Positions 17,005-25,335 of a stretch of 64,000 nt of DNA are shown here, in pieces. The position numbers were made by a program, and so were the translations under genes. The notes below the pieces were generated by a model that ran no database searches, was not told where the DNA came from, and saw nothing but the letters and a program-made list of their open reading frames with translations. Numbering within the stretch: position 1 is the stretch's first letter; each line of letters starts with the position of its first letter. Origin of the DNA: Sulfitobacter sp. F26169L (GTDB lineage: Bacteria > Pseudomonadota > Alphaproteobacteria > Rhodobacterales > Rhodobacteraceae); contig NZ_JAPMLP010000006.1 of NCBI RefSeq assembly GCF_026410285.1, forward strand, positions 1-64,000. The letters are read 5' to 3'.

Positions 17005-18549
17005 ATGTTCCTCGCCGTTTTGCGGATGGTCCTGTTTGCGGCACTTTTTCTGGCGGTCGCCATTGTTGTGGCGCGCCTGTTGTTCGCCGCCCCTGTACCG
17101 GGGACGCACACCCACACCAGTGCACTCCCCCCCGATGACACCGGCACACTAGCAAAGGCGATCCAGCAAAATCGAAAAGGTCACGAAGGCCTGTCCGGCA
17201 TCGCGCCACTCCGGGACGGACGGGGAGCCTTTACCGCGCGTATCCTGCTGGCCAATGCGGCGGTCTCTTCGATCGACGTGCAATATTACATCTGGCGGCC
17301 CGACATGACGGGTCATCTTCTACTCAAGGCGCTACACCGCGCGGCCGAACGGGGCGTAAGGGTGCGCTTGCTGCTGGATGACAACGGGATTGACCGGCTG
17401 GACAGTCTTCTTGGCGCGCTGGATACCCACCCCAACATCGAGGTGCGCCTATACAATCCGTTTGTCCTGCGCCGGTTCAAGCGCCTTTCGTACGGGTTTG
17501 ACTTTTTCCGTCTGAACCACCGGATGCACAACAAGGCCTTCACGGTCGATGGCCGCGCAAGCATTCTGGGCGGACGCAATGTCGGGGATGAATATTTCGG
17601 AACAGGCACAACCCCGCTCCAGATTGATCTGGATGTTCTGGCTGTCGGCGAGGTCGTACCACACATTTCAGCCGATTTTGACCGCTACTGGAATTCTGCC
17701 CCCGTTCACCCTGCACGCGCAATTCTGGGTGAGGGTGATGCCGGTCTCTCGATCAAAACCGCGCTCGACGCTTTTGATAGTGATCCACAATTTGAACAAT
17801 ATCGCGCGCTGTTGGAGGAGTCCGACATTGTTGCCTCCCTTGCTCGGGGTGATCTGGCGCTGGAATGGACAGACGCCGTTCTGATCAGTGATGATCCCAT
17901 TGTCGGGACCGACGCGATTGTGCGCGCGGACCTCTTTGTAAGCCGCCTGCTAAAAGCTGTAGGCCCGATCGAAAGTCGCTTTGACGGTGTCACACCCTAC
18001 TTTGTACCGGGCAAAGCGGGTGTGCGGGTGTTTGCCGGATTGCAAGAAAGCGGGATTGAAATGCGCATGTTGACCAATTCGCTTGAGGCGACGAATATGC
18101 TGCCTGTCCATGCCGGATATTCCAAACACCGCGAGGATCTGTTGCGCGCAGGTGTCGGCCTGTTCGAACTGCGCGCCCAGGCAGGCGGTCCGTCAGCCAA
18201 GGAAATATTGGGGCCATTGGGCTCGTCCGGTTCCAACCTGCACGCCAAAACATTTGCCGTTGACGGAACCCGGATCTTTGTCGGCTCGTTCAATTTCGAT
18301 CCGCGTTCGGTGACGCTGAATACGGAAATGGGGCTGCTGATCCAAAGCACTGCCATGGCCGAAGCACTGCACAGCGCTTTTGACGAGGGGCTGAGTGATC
18401 TTGCATGGCGGGTGGAGTTGCAAGACCGCAAACCGGTCTGGATCGATCCAGCCACGGACGCGCAATCGCATGTAGAGCCCGGCACGACGTTTTTCAAACG
18501 CCTTGCCCTGACGGTGATCGGGTGGTTGCCTGTGGAATGGTTGCTGTAG
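17005..18549 (+). CDS. Phospholipase D superfamily protein, cardiolipin synthase-like (ClsC/YmdC type)
   Basis: 514 residues. N-terminal membrane helix (residues 3-28), then two PLD half-domains. First HKD motif around 175 (HNKAFTVDGRASILGGRN) and second around 413 (HAKTFAVDGTRIFVGSFN). Length and the NFDPRSVTLNTEMG continuation match ClsC-like proteins, which make cardiolipin by transesterifying phosphatidylglycerol with phosphatidylethanolamine. Starts on the base after the EEP stop. Member of an envelope-lipid neighbourhood. Confidence 0.88.
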   Translation: MFLAVLRMVLFAALFLAVAIVVARLLFAAPVPGTHTHTSALPPDDTGTLAKAIQQNRKGHEGLSGIAPLRDGRGAFTARILLANAAVSSIDVQYYIWRPDMTGHLLLKALHRAAERGVRVRLLLDDNGIDRLDSLLGALDTHPNIEVRLYNPFVLRRFKRLSYGFDFFRLNHRMHNKAFTVDGRASILGGRNVGDEYFGTGTTPLQIDLDVLAVGEVVPHISADFDRYWNSAPVHPARAILGEGDAGLSIKTALDAFDSDPQFEQYRALLEESDIVASLARGDLALEWTDAVLISDDPIVGTDAIVRADLFVSRLLKAVGPIESRFDGVTPYFVPGKAGVRVFAGLQESGIEMRMLTNSLEATNMLPVHAGYSKHREDLLRAGVGLFELRAQAGGPSAKEILGPLGSSGSNLHAKTFAVDGTRIFVGSFNFDPRSVTLNTEMGLLIQSTAMAEALHSAFDEGLSDLAWRVELQDRKPVWIDPATDAQSHVEPGTTFFKRLALTVIGWLPVEWLL

Positions 18550-18675
18550 TTCACGAAACGGCGCGGCCACCGGCGCTTTCCTGCCCGGTGTCTGCGCACA
18601 GCCCTGCGCGAGCGTTGAATAGACCTGCCTGCGCGCCTATATCAGAGGCATGATGATGTTCCGATACATAAAGAG

Positions 18676-18757
18676 GTTCCCGCACAGCGCGGAACGGTTA
18701 CTGAACCGGTAGCAACCCCAGGCGAGCGGCGCGGTAACGCCCGTCTGCGCACTGGGG
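18676..18757 (+). other. Hairpin array, candidate structured RNA
   Basis: Three adjacent hairpins with no reading frame: 18676-18695 (GTTCC/GGAAC with inner CGC/GCG), 18695-18708 (CGGTT/AACCG, 4-base loop) and 18716-18757 (CCCCAG/CTGGGG enclosing GGCG/CGCC). Together with the hairpin at 18798-18830 they fill most of the 312-base gap before the DUF1127 gene. Could be a small RNA or a 5' leader. No known riboswitch class recognised. Strand assumed from the flanking genes. Confidence 0.45.
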
Positions 18758-18797
18758 AGTATTAGATTTCTTATCACCCGACAATCTTTCACCGTTC

Positions 18798-18830
18798 ATG
18801 CCAGTCGTATCCACGCGATACGGGTGGCAT
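18798..18830 (+). promoter_or_regulatory. Strong hairpin or operator upstream of the DUF1127 gene
   Basis: ATGCCA/TGGCAT and CGTATC/GATACG arms form a 12-bp stem with a 2x2 internal loop and a CACGC apical loop, ending 31 bases before the ATG at 18862. No U-run follows. As DNA it could equally be a long palindromic operator. Confidence 0.5.
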
Positions 18831-18861
18831 TGATCAGGTATGGCCATATCCGGAGGGCAGC

Positions 18862-19161
18862 ATGTCCAGCTTTATCACAAACCGATCCATCAACACCGCG
18901 GCCTCGCAACCCCGCTCAACCAAAAGTTCCGGCGGTTTCCGCAGCTTTTTCTACGCCGCAAAGCGCCACGCACAAAAGCGCAAAATGACCCGAGCGTTAG
19001 AAGCGCTTGACGACAGGATGCTGGCGGATGTCGGTCTTTACCGCAGCAGCATTCCGCAATTCGTCGCCGCCCATTGCGCAACTGACGCGCGGATCAAACC
19101 ACTCGCGCATCCGGCACAGCGCGACGACATAAAATATGATCCCTATCTGATGGGCGCTTGA
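18862..19161 (+). CDS. DUF1127 domain small protein
   Basis: 99 residues. The DUF1127 core lies at about 45-65 (TRALEALDDRMLADVGLYRSSI), after a basic N-terminal half (YAAKRHAQKRK). Alphaproteobacterial DUF1127 proteins are small, Arg-rich and stress-linked; some bind RNA and modulate small-RNA maturation (CcaF1 in Rhodobacter) or affect phosphate/lipid homeostasis. GGAGGG about seven bases upstream supports the start. Followed by a terminator-like hairpin and preceded by a hairpin-rich leader. Confidence 0.85.
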   Translation: MSSFITNRSINTAASQPRSTKSSGGFRSFFYAAKRHAQKRKMTRALEALDDRMLADVGLYRSSIPQFVAAHCATDARIKPLAHPAQRDDIKYDPYLMGA

Positions 19162-19177
19162 GCAGCAGAAATCAACC

Positions 19178-19203
19178 TAGCGGCACAGCCACCTGTGCCG
19201 CTA
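19178..19203. terminator. Perfect 11-bp hairpin after the DUF1127 gene
   Basis: TAGCGGCACAG pairs with CTGTGCCGCTA around a CCAC loop, 17 bases after the stop. It lacks a long U-run on either strand, so it may be a weak terminator or an RNA 3'-end stabiliser. Confidence 0.55.
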
Positions 19204-19385
19204 AGCGGGTCACAAAAAATCAGGCACCCGAAGCAATCCAAATTAGAAATTCGGCAGATGCAGCGCACCCCCGTCATCCATACCATTACCGGCCTGCAGA
19301 GATTTATTCCCAGTGACCAGACTGAAAATTCAGCGTATCGATGTATAATTCTGTCGAAAATGTCTGAACCGGTTAGGGGTTTTGA

Positions 19386-20318
19386 ATGAGTGTGAAAAAG
19401 CACGCCCGTCGTCTAGTGCTGCCGGCTTTAGCTTTGACGCTTAGTGTCGGGCTGGGGCTGGGGGTGGCCCATCCCGTACTGCCCGAATTTATTGCTGCGA
19501 ACGAGAACTTTACCCTGTTTCTGCGCGCGGCGTTTTACTTTTCTGCGGCGTGGCTGGTCAGCCGGCTATTGGCGATGGCGTTGGATCGCGCGGGCGCAAA
19601 ACGCCCCTATCCCCGTCTGCTAAAAGATCTTGTTTCAGCCTTTCTGTTTATGATCGCGTTTGCGGCCACCGCATCGCTTTATATGGGTCAGGGTGCCATT
19701 GGGGCAGTGGCGGGATCAACGCTGATCCTTGCTCTGCTGGGCTTTGCCATTCGTAACGTAGTGGCTGATACGCTGTCCGGTATCGCGCTGGCAATCGAGG
19801 GACCGTTTCGCATCGGAGACTGGATTGACATCGATACGCTTGCACAGGGCAAGGCGATTGAAATCGGCTGGCGCACGACACGCCTTCAAACGCAGGATGC
19901 AACCTATCTGATTTTACCTAACAGCCAGATTGCCCGCCAGCGGATCACCAATTACTCGGCCCCGAAACGGGAATTCCGCGCGCAAATCCAAATCACACTC
20001 GACCACGTTCTGCCCATCGAAAAAGCGCGCGCGATCATGCTTAAGGCCTTGAGCGAAAGTAAACTGATCCAGCAGGAACCGGCACCCGATATTCGCGTAC
20101 GCTCGTACGAAGAAGGCGGGATAAGCTATACCATCCGCTATTGGGTGCCACGATTTGAACGCGGGGTAGATTGCCGCGACGAGGTATATAGCCTGATCGA
20201 CGACGCCCTGCGCCGCGCCGGAAGCATCGCACCCTACAGACGGATACAGTTGGTTAATGCGGGTCCCAGCCTTGTGGCAGATACCGCGCATGACCCGTCC
20301 GGCAGCGAAGCCAGCTAG
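19386..20318 (+). CDS. MscS-family mechanosensitive ion channel
   Basis: 310 residues. Three hydrophobic helices in the first 130 residues, the third being the pore-lining TM3-like segment (GAIGAVAGSTLILALLGFAIRN). The beta domain follows (GIALAIEGPFRIGDWIDID, LPNSQIARQRITNYS), both classical MscS signatures. Opens under membrane tension to release osmolytes. AGGGG precedes the ATG. Probably in one transcript with the USP gene 65 bases downstream. Confidence 0.9.
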   Translation: MSVKKHARRLVLPALALTLSVGLGLGVAHPVLPEFIAANENFTLFLRAAFYFSAAWLVSRLLAMALDRAGAKRPYPRLLKDLVSAFLFMIAFAATASLYMGQGAIGAVAGSTLILALLGFAIRNVVADTLSGIALAIEGPFRIGDWIDIDTLAQGKAIEIGWRTTRLQTQDATYLILPNSQIARQRITNYSAPKREFRAQIQITLDHVLPIEKARAIMLKALSESKLIQQEPAPDIRVRSYEEGGISYTIRYWVPRFERGVDCRDEVYSLIDDALRRAGSIAPYRRIQLVNAGPSLVADTAHDPSGSEAS

Positions 20319-20383
20319 CTTTGGCTGCCGCGGTCGGGCATCAAGACTTTATAGGCAAACAACAACAAGCGGAGAGCAGCGCA

Positions 20384-21253
20384 ATGAAACCCCAGATGAT
20401 CCTCGCCGCTGTTGGCCATTTGCCGCACGATCACGCAGTGCTTGCGCGCGCGCTTGAAGTGTCGGGGCGCAGTGGTGCCGGATTGCAGATCGCCCATGTT
20501 CTCGACCTGCCCGGTGGCAGGGACGATCTGACTGATGCAAGCACCTTTCTGGGCCAGGCAGCCCTCGCCGCGCGTGACAGGCTGGGCCTGACACTGGGCG
20601 AGATGGGCGCAGACCTTTCACAGATCACGATACACATCATTCATGGCACGCACGCGATTTGCCTGATCGATCTGTGCAGGGACTTCCGGCCCGATCTGGT
20701 TGTCATGCGCGCCCATCAGCGCACGCGGATTGCGGAAAAACTGCTCGGTTCCACAACCGAGCGGGTGATCGCGGCAGGGCAAACGCCGGTGCTGGTGGTC
20801 AAACGAGATACGCAAACCCCCTATCGCCATCCTGTTCTGGCCACCAATGGCACAGATAACGCTGCGGACACGCTGCGCTTTGTCTCCACCTTGTTACCCG
20901 ATACCAAAGTGCATGTAGTACAGGCGGTGGATATTCCCCAGCAATTAAAAGAAGCCATGCTGCGCGTTGGAACGCGCGAACGCGAGCTTGCAAAACACCG
21001 CAAAGAATTGACCAAGGCAGCCGGTGAGCATTTGCAAACGCTGGTGCAAAACAGCGCAGCCAGCGCCACATCCCAAGTGCTAAAAGGCGATCCGCTTTCC
21101 GTGCTCACGCGCCTCAGCCAGCGTGCGGATGTTGATCTGATCGCCGTCGGCGCCGGACGGGCAAGCCTGATCCAGCGCGCATTTATCGGCAGTGTCTCGC
21201 GGCGGCTGCTGCGCGATGCGGCCTGTGATGTTTTGATCTGCGCCGCACATTAG
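20384..21253 (+). CDS. Tandem universal stress protein
   Basis: 289 residues from ATG 20384 with GGAGAG seven bases upstream. Two USP domains: the first (1-140) ends with KLLGSTTERVIAAGQTPVLVVK, the second with GRASLIQRAFIGSVSRRLLRDAACDVLI. The first fits the Gx9G(S/T) ATP-loop pattern. Supports energy or anoxia stress survival. Convergent with mgtE, leaving only six bases between the stops. Confidence 0.88.
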   Translation: MKPQMILAAVGHLPHDHAVLARALEVSGRSGAGLQIAHVLDLPGGRDDLTDASTFLGQAALAARDRLGLTLGEMGADLSQITIHIIHGTHAICLIDLCRDFRPDLVVMRAHQRTRIAEKLLGSTTERVIAAGQTPVLVVKRDTQTPYRHPVLATNGTDNAADTLRFVSTLLPDTKVHVVQAVDIPQQLKEAMLRVGTRERELAKHRKELTKAAGEHLQTLVQNSAASATSQVLKGDPLSVLTRLSQRADVDLIAVGAGRASLIQRAFIGSVSRRLLRDAACDVLICAAH

Positions 21254-21259
21254 CGCGGA

Positions 21260-22603
21260 TCACAAGGCCAGTATTGCAGTCGCCATCGAAAAATAAATCA
21301 AAACTCCAACCGCATCCGAAATTGTGGTGACCAGCGGTCCGCTTGCGGTGGCGGGGTCCATCTTCATCCGGCTGAGGAGAAACGGTAGCGACATTCCCAC
21401 AAGGCTGCCGATGATAACCACCAAAAACATCGTCAGCCCAACCACCAGCGCCACATCGGAACCGCCGCGTAAAATACCTACAGGGAAAACCACCAACGCC
21501 ATTGTTGCGCCAAGCGCGGCAGCAATGAACAATTCGCGCGCAATCAAACGGCCCCAGTCCTTTATCACGACATCTCCTGTTGCCAACGCGCGCACCATCA
21601 ATGTGGCCGATTGCGCACCGGCATTGCCGCTGCTGTCGATCAACAGCGGCAGGAAAAACACCAGCGAAACATAAGCAAGAATGGTTTCTTCGAAATAGGC
21701 GATGCCCGCGCCGGAAAACAGATTGCCAAAAACCAGAAGCGCCAGCCAGACAATCCGCTTGGAATACAGCACACGGATGCTTGCCTCGCGCATGCTTTGC
21801 GAAAAGGGCAGCACTGTCGAAATTTTCTGGAAATCTTCCGTCATCTCGGCCTGCATGGCATCAGCGGCGTCGTCGTGGGTGACAATCCCCAGCATCACGC
21901 CCTCTGCATCAATGACGGGCAATGCCAGCAGATCATAGCGGGCGATCACATTGGCCACGTCCTCGCGGCTGGCCTCAAGTGAAACGGAAATCGGGTCTGT
22001 CTCCATGATCTCGTGCACCGGCGTTGCGTCTGCCGCCAGCACCAGTTCGTGCAGACGCATCGCGCCGATCAGACGGCGGTGATCGTCCAGTACGTAGGAT
22101 CGGTATATCGTTTCCGTGTCAGGCGCTTGCAATCGCAAGGCGGCAATCGCCTGCTGTGCGGTCATTTCCCTGGAAAGCACTGCATAATCCGAGGTCATAA
22201 TCGCGCCGACAGAGCCATCGCCGTAAGCCGACAGACTGCGGATATCTGCACGGTCCTCCTCGGCGAGTTGCGCCATCAAATCACTCTGCTCGGTCTGGGT
22301 GAGCTGATTGAACAGGTCCACCCGATCATCAGCATCCATACGCGTCACGATGGCCGCCAGATCAGCAATCGACAGCGTGCGCGCGACATCTATCTGTGTC
22401 TCAAGCGGGATGTTGCCAAATACCTCAGCGCGCCGTTCAGCGCCAAGCCTGCGCAGATGCTTTGCAATCTCGACTTCCGGCAGGATGGTCAGCCATGCAG
22501 CGACATCAACGGGATGGGCTGTCTTGACAAATGCGCCCACCGTTTCCGGTGTTGCACTGGCGGATGGCATATTGCGGATTGCGTTGTAGTCGTACTGTGA
22601 CAT
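21260..22603 (-). CDS. mgtE: Magnesium transporter MgtE
   Basis: 447 residues from ATG 22603; GAAGGA eight bases upstream decides against longer in-frame starts. MgtE_N superhelix about 30-135 (LRRLGAERRAEVFGNIPLE), two CBS domains about 140-265 (SVGAIMTSDYAVLSREMTAQQ, PVIDAEGVMLGIVTHDDA), then five TM helices with the pore signature LIDSSGNAGAQSATLMVRALA. Gated by intracellular Mg2+ through the CBS/N domains. Confidence 0.95.
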   Translation of the reverse strand: MSQYDYNAIRNMPSASATPETVGAFVKTAHPVDVAAWLTILPEVEIAKHLRRLGAERRAEVFGNIPLETQIDVARTLSIADLAAIVTRMDADDRVDLFNQLTQTEQSDLMAQLAEEDRADIRSLSAYGDGSVGAIMTSDYAVLSREMTAQQAIAALRLQAPDTETIYRSYVLDDHRRLIGAMRLHELVLAADATPVHEIMETDPISVSLEASREDVANVIARYDLLALPVIDAEGVMLGIVTHDDAADAMQAEMTEDFQKISTVLPFSQSMREASIRVLYSKRIVWLALLVFGNLFSGAGIAYFEETILAYVSLVFFLPLLIDSSGNAGAQSATLMVRALATGDVVIKDWGRLIARELFIAAALGATMALVVFPVGILRGGSDVALVVGLTMFLVVIIGSLVGMSLPFLLSRMKMDPATASGPLVTTISDAVGVLIYFSMATAILAL

Positions 22604-22828
22604 CGGATTGTTCCTTCGGGCAACTGTGCCGCTTGACCCCCGACCAATAGAGAGGATCGCGACCCTCAACAAGCGGCACGAAACACAGCCCGACCGGACA
22701 CTGCCCCGTGTTTCATATTGCGGGCTCTTGTGGCAGGATAACCGGCGAGCACGCACTTTGAAGGCGCATGGATGAAACAAGTCTCCCGGCGAAAAGCTGT
22801 ACCGGCAGAAAACGCATAAAGGCACCAG

Positions 22829-24481
22829 ATGCGCATATTCGACAAATCCGGCCTGACGATGGTGCCAATGTTTCTGGGGCTGCTGTTTTTTGCGGCTTCG
22901 CTCACCCCCTCGCTTATCCCGCGTGACTGGCTGGTTCAGGGTATACTGGGTGGGTTGGTGATGGCGCTTGGTTATCTGATTGGCAGAGTATTTGTCGGCC
23001 TGTGGTGGGTGATGGAACTGCCCACGCTAAAAGGCCGCGCCGCGCTGGTTTTCTATACGGTTTCGGGTGTCCCGGTTGTGGGGGTCCTGGCGCTGTGCCT
23101 CAACCGCGCAAATGACTGGCAGAACAGTATCCGTTTACGGATGGGTCTGGAACTGTTGGACAGCAGCGATACCATCCAGATGGTGCTGGTGGCCCTCGGC
23201 GTGTTCGGTCTGCTGTTTCTTTTGGGGGTGCTGTTGCGCATGGCGTTTGATTACCTACGCCACCGGCTATACGCCTTTATGCCTGCCCGCACGGCTATCA
23301 TCGCCGGCTTTCTCACGCTTGGCGTGATCTTAATTGTCGCCACCCGCGACGGTATTCTCGACAAGGTTATCGCCAATCTGGACGAGTCTGTGACAATCGC
23401 GCAGGATTTGTTTGATACGGCCCCCCCCGCCCCGACCCGTGAAGGGATCGCAGGTGGAAAAGGATCGCTGATAAATTGGGATGCAATGGGCAATCCGGGA
23501 CGTGATTATGTAACCAAAGGGCCAAGCGCCGCGTCAATCGCAGAATTCACAGGGCGCGATGCGCTGCAACCAATTCGCGTCTATGCGGGGCTGGCGCAGG
23601 CCGACACCCCGCAAGCGCGCGCAGATGTGGCGCTGGCCGAACTTATCCGCCTTGGCGGGTTTGACCGCAAAATTCTGATTGTTGCCTTGCCCACCGGCAC
23701 CGGATGGCTGGACCCCGGCGGCGTTGATACGGTGGAATATATGCACGGCGGTGATATCGCAACGGTTGCGGTGCAGTATTCCTATCTGCAATCCCCGCTG
23801 GCGCTGATTTTGGAGACACGCTCGGGTCTGGATCAGGCGCGCGCCCTGATTTCGACGGTTCATAACTATTGGAAAACCTTGCCCAAGGATGCACGGCCGA
23901 GAATTTATATTCACGGTCTTAGCCTCGGCGCTTGGTCGTCAATGTATGGCACCGGTATGTTTGCCTTGCTCGATGATCCCATCAATGGCGCGCTGTGGGC
24001 CGGACCGCCATTCCCCTCCGATCGTTGGAACAGGGTGAACGGCGATAGAAATCCCGATAGCCCCTATGTCAGTCCCACCATCGGCGACGGGCGGATCGTG
24101 CGCTTTGCCTCGCACACCAAAGACGCAGGCGGGCCGACCGGCTGGGGGGATATACGGATTGTCTATCTGCAATATTCCAGCGATCCGATTGTATTTTATG
24201 AACCCGCATCCCTGTTTCGCGCACCCGAATGGATGCGCGAACCGGCAGCCGTCGATGTATCTCCACATATGAAATTCATGCCCGTCGTGACCCAATTCCA
24301 GCTTGCTGTTGATATGGCGTTGGCAAACACCGCACCTGACGGGTACGGCCACGCGTATTACGGACCGGACTATGTACGCCCGTGGGTTGCGGTGACCGAT
24401 CCCGACAACTGGACCGAAGCCGATAGCGCGCGGCTGGCCGCGCATTGCGATGGCGGGTTTCATGAAGGATGCCGGAATTGA
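22829..24481 (+). CDS. Polytopic membrane alpha/beta-hydrolase
   Basis: 550 residues. Residues 1-175 form five hydrophobic helices (MFLGLLFFAASLTPSLIPRD is the family N-terminal mark). The C-terminal alpha/beta-hydrolase domain carries the nucleophile elbow HGLSLGAWSS with Ser at about 365. Matches the paired Pfam families of bacterial membrane alpha/beta hydrolases (Abhydrolase_9 and its N-terminal partner) of unknown substrate. Stop overlaps the start region of the patatin gene, so the two esterases are co-translated. A role in membrane-lipid or wax ester cleavage is inferred from context. Confidence 0.82.
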   Translation: MRIFDKSGLTMVPMFLGLLFFAASLTPSLIPRDWLVQGILGGLVMALGYLIGRVFVGLWWVMELPTLKGRAALVFYTVSGVPVVGVLALCLNRANDWQNSIRLRMGLELLDSSDTIQMVLVALGVFGLLFLLGVLLRMAFDYLRHRLYAFMPARTAIIAGFLTLGVILIVATRDGILDKVIANLDESVTIAQDLFDTAPPAPTREGIAGGKGSLINWDAMGNPGRDYVTKGPSAASIAEFTGRDALQPIRVYAGLAQADTPQARADVALAELIRLGGFDRKILIVALPTGTGWLDPGGVDTVEYMHGGDIATVAVQYSYLQSPLALILETRSGLDQARALISTVHNYWKTLPKDARPRIYIHGLSLGAWSSMYGTGMFALLDDPINGALWAGPPFPSDRWNRVNGDRNPDSPYVSPTIGDGRIVRFASHTKDAGGPTGWGDIRIVYLQYSSDPIVFYEPASLFRAPEWMREPAAVDVSPHMKFMPVVTQFQLAVDMALANTAPDGYGHAYYGPDYVRPWVAVTDPDNWTEADSARLAAHCDGGFHEGCRN

Positions 24482-25317
24482 ACAGTATCGCTCTTGCGCT
24501 GGGGGCGGGCGGTGCGCGCGGAATTGCCCATATCCATGTCTTCAAAGCCTTTGATGATCTGGGGCTCAAACCGGCGGCCATTGCGGGTACTTCCATCGGC
24601 TCGCTGATGGGGGCGGCCTATGCCTCGGGGATGACGGGCCGCGACATCGAAACCTATGTGAACGAGATATTCAATGACCGCAAAAAGCTTCTGACGCAGG
24701 CGCTCAAGGTGCGCCCGCGCAGCATCGGTCGCTTCTTTGCCGATGGCGGCCCGCGCCTTGGCGAGTTCAATCTTGAAACCATCCTGTCGGTGTTTCTGCC
24801 CGATACCGTCGCAGACACATTCGAAGCCTTGCACATTCCCCTGTTTGCTGTCGCCACCGATTACTACGCCCAGCAAAGCCACGTCTTTTCTTCCGGTGCG
24901 TTACAAAAAGCATTGGCAGCCTCCGCCGCCATGCCTGCGGTTTTCCTGCCTGTCGAAATCGCGCAGCGGTTCTTTATTGATGGCAGTTCAACCGATCCCT
25001 GCCCGCTGGAGTGCTTGCAAAACACAGCGGATGCCGTTCTGGCCGTTGATGTATCCGGTGGCCCCGTCGGTACACCTGACATCCGGCCCAACAAGATCGA
25101 CGTGATGTATGCCTCAAGCCAGATCATGCAGCAATCTATCGTCAGAGCCAAAGCAGACAGGTATCCCGAAACAATCCTACTGCGTCCGCCGGTCAGCAAC
25201 TATCGCTCGCTTGATTTTCTGAAAGTGTCGGAAATTCTGGCCGAAACGGCAGGTCTGCGCGACCTTGTGAAACGCCAACTGGACGCGATTTACAACGGTG
25301 GCGAGCAGGAGCGTTGA
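24478..25317 (+). CDS. Patatin-like phospholipase
   Basis: 279 residues from TTG 24478, favoured because GAAGGA lies eight bases upstream and TTGA overlaps the preceding stop; ATG 24469 (three residues longer) is the alternative. Patatin dyad elements: oxyanion loop GAGGARGIAH near residue 10, GTSIGS with the catalytic Ser near 42, and DGSSTDPCP with the catalytic Asp. Shared motifs with RssA-type bacterial patatins. Cytoplasmic acyl hydrolase acting on phospholipids or lysolipids. Coupled to the membrane hydrolase upstream. Confidence 0.9.
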   Translation: MNSIALALGAGGARGIAHIHVFKAFDDLGLKPAAIAGTSIGSLMGAAYASGMTGRDIETYVNEIFNDRKKLLTQALKVRPRSIGRFFADGGPRLGEFNLETILSVFLPDTVADTFEALHIPLFAVATDYYAQQSHVFSSGALQKALAASAAMPAVFLPVEIAQRFFIDGSSTDPCPLECLQNTADAVLAVDVSGGPVGTPDIRPNKIDVMYASSQIMQQSIVRAKADRYPETILLRPPVSNYRSLDFLKVSEILAETAGLRDLVKRQLDAIYNGGEQER

Positions 25318-25335
25318 AGCCGGCGCACGGCGGTT

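Noticed and set aside
18716-18780. GGGGAGTA element resembling the start of the yybP-ykoY manganese riboswitch
   Set aside because: The motif is at the 3' side of a stem rather than opening the aptamer, the paired internal loop sequences are missing, and no metal exporter follows.
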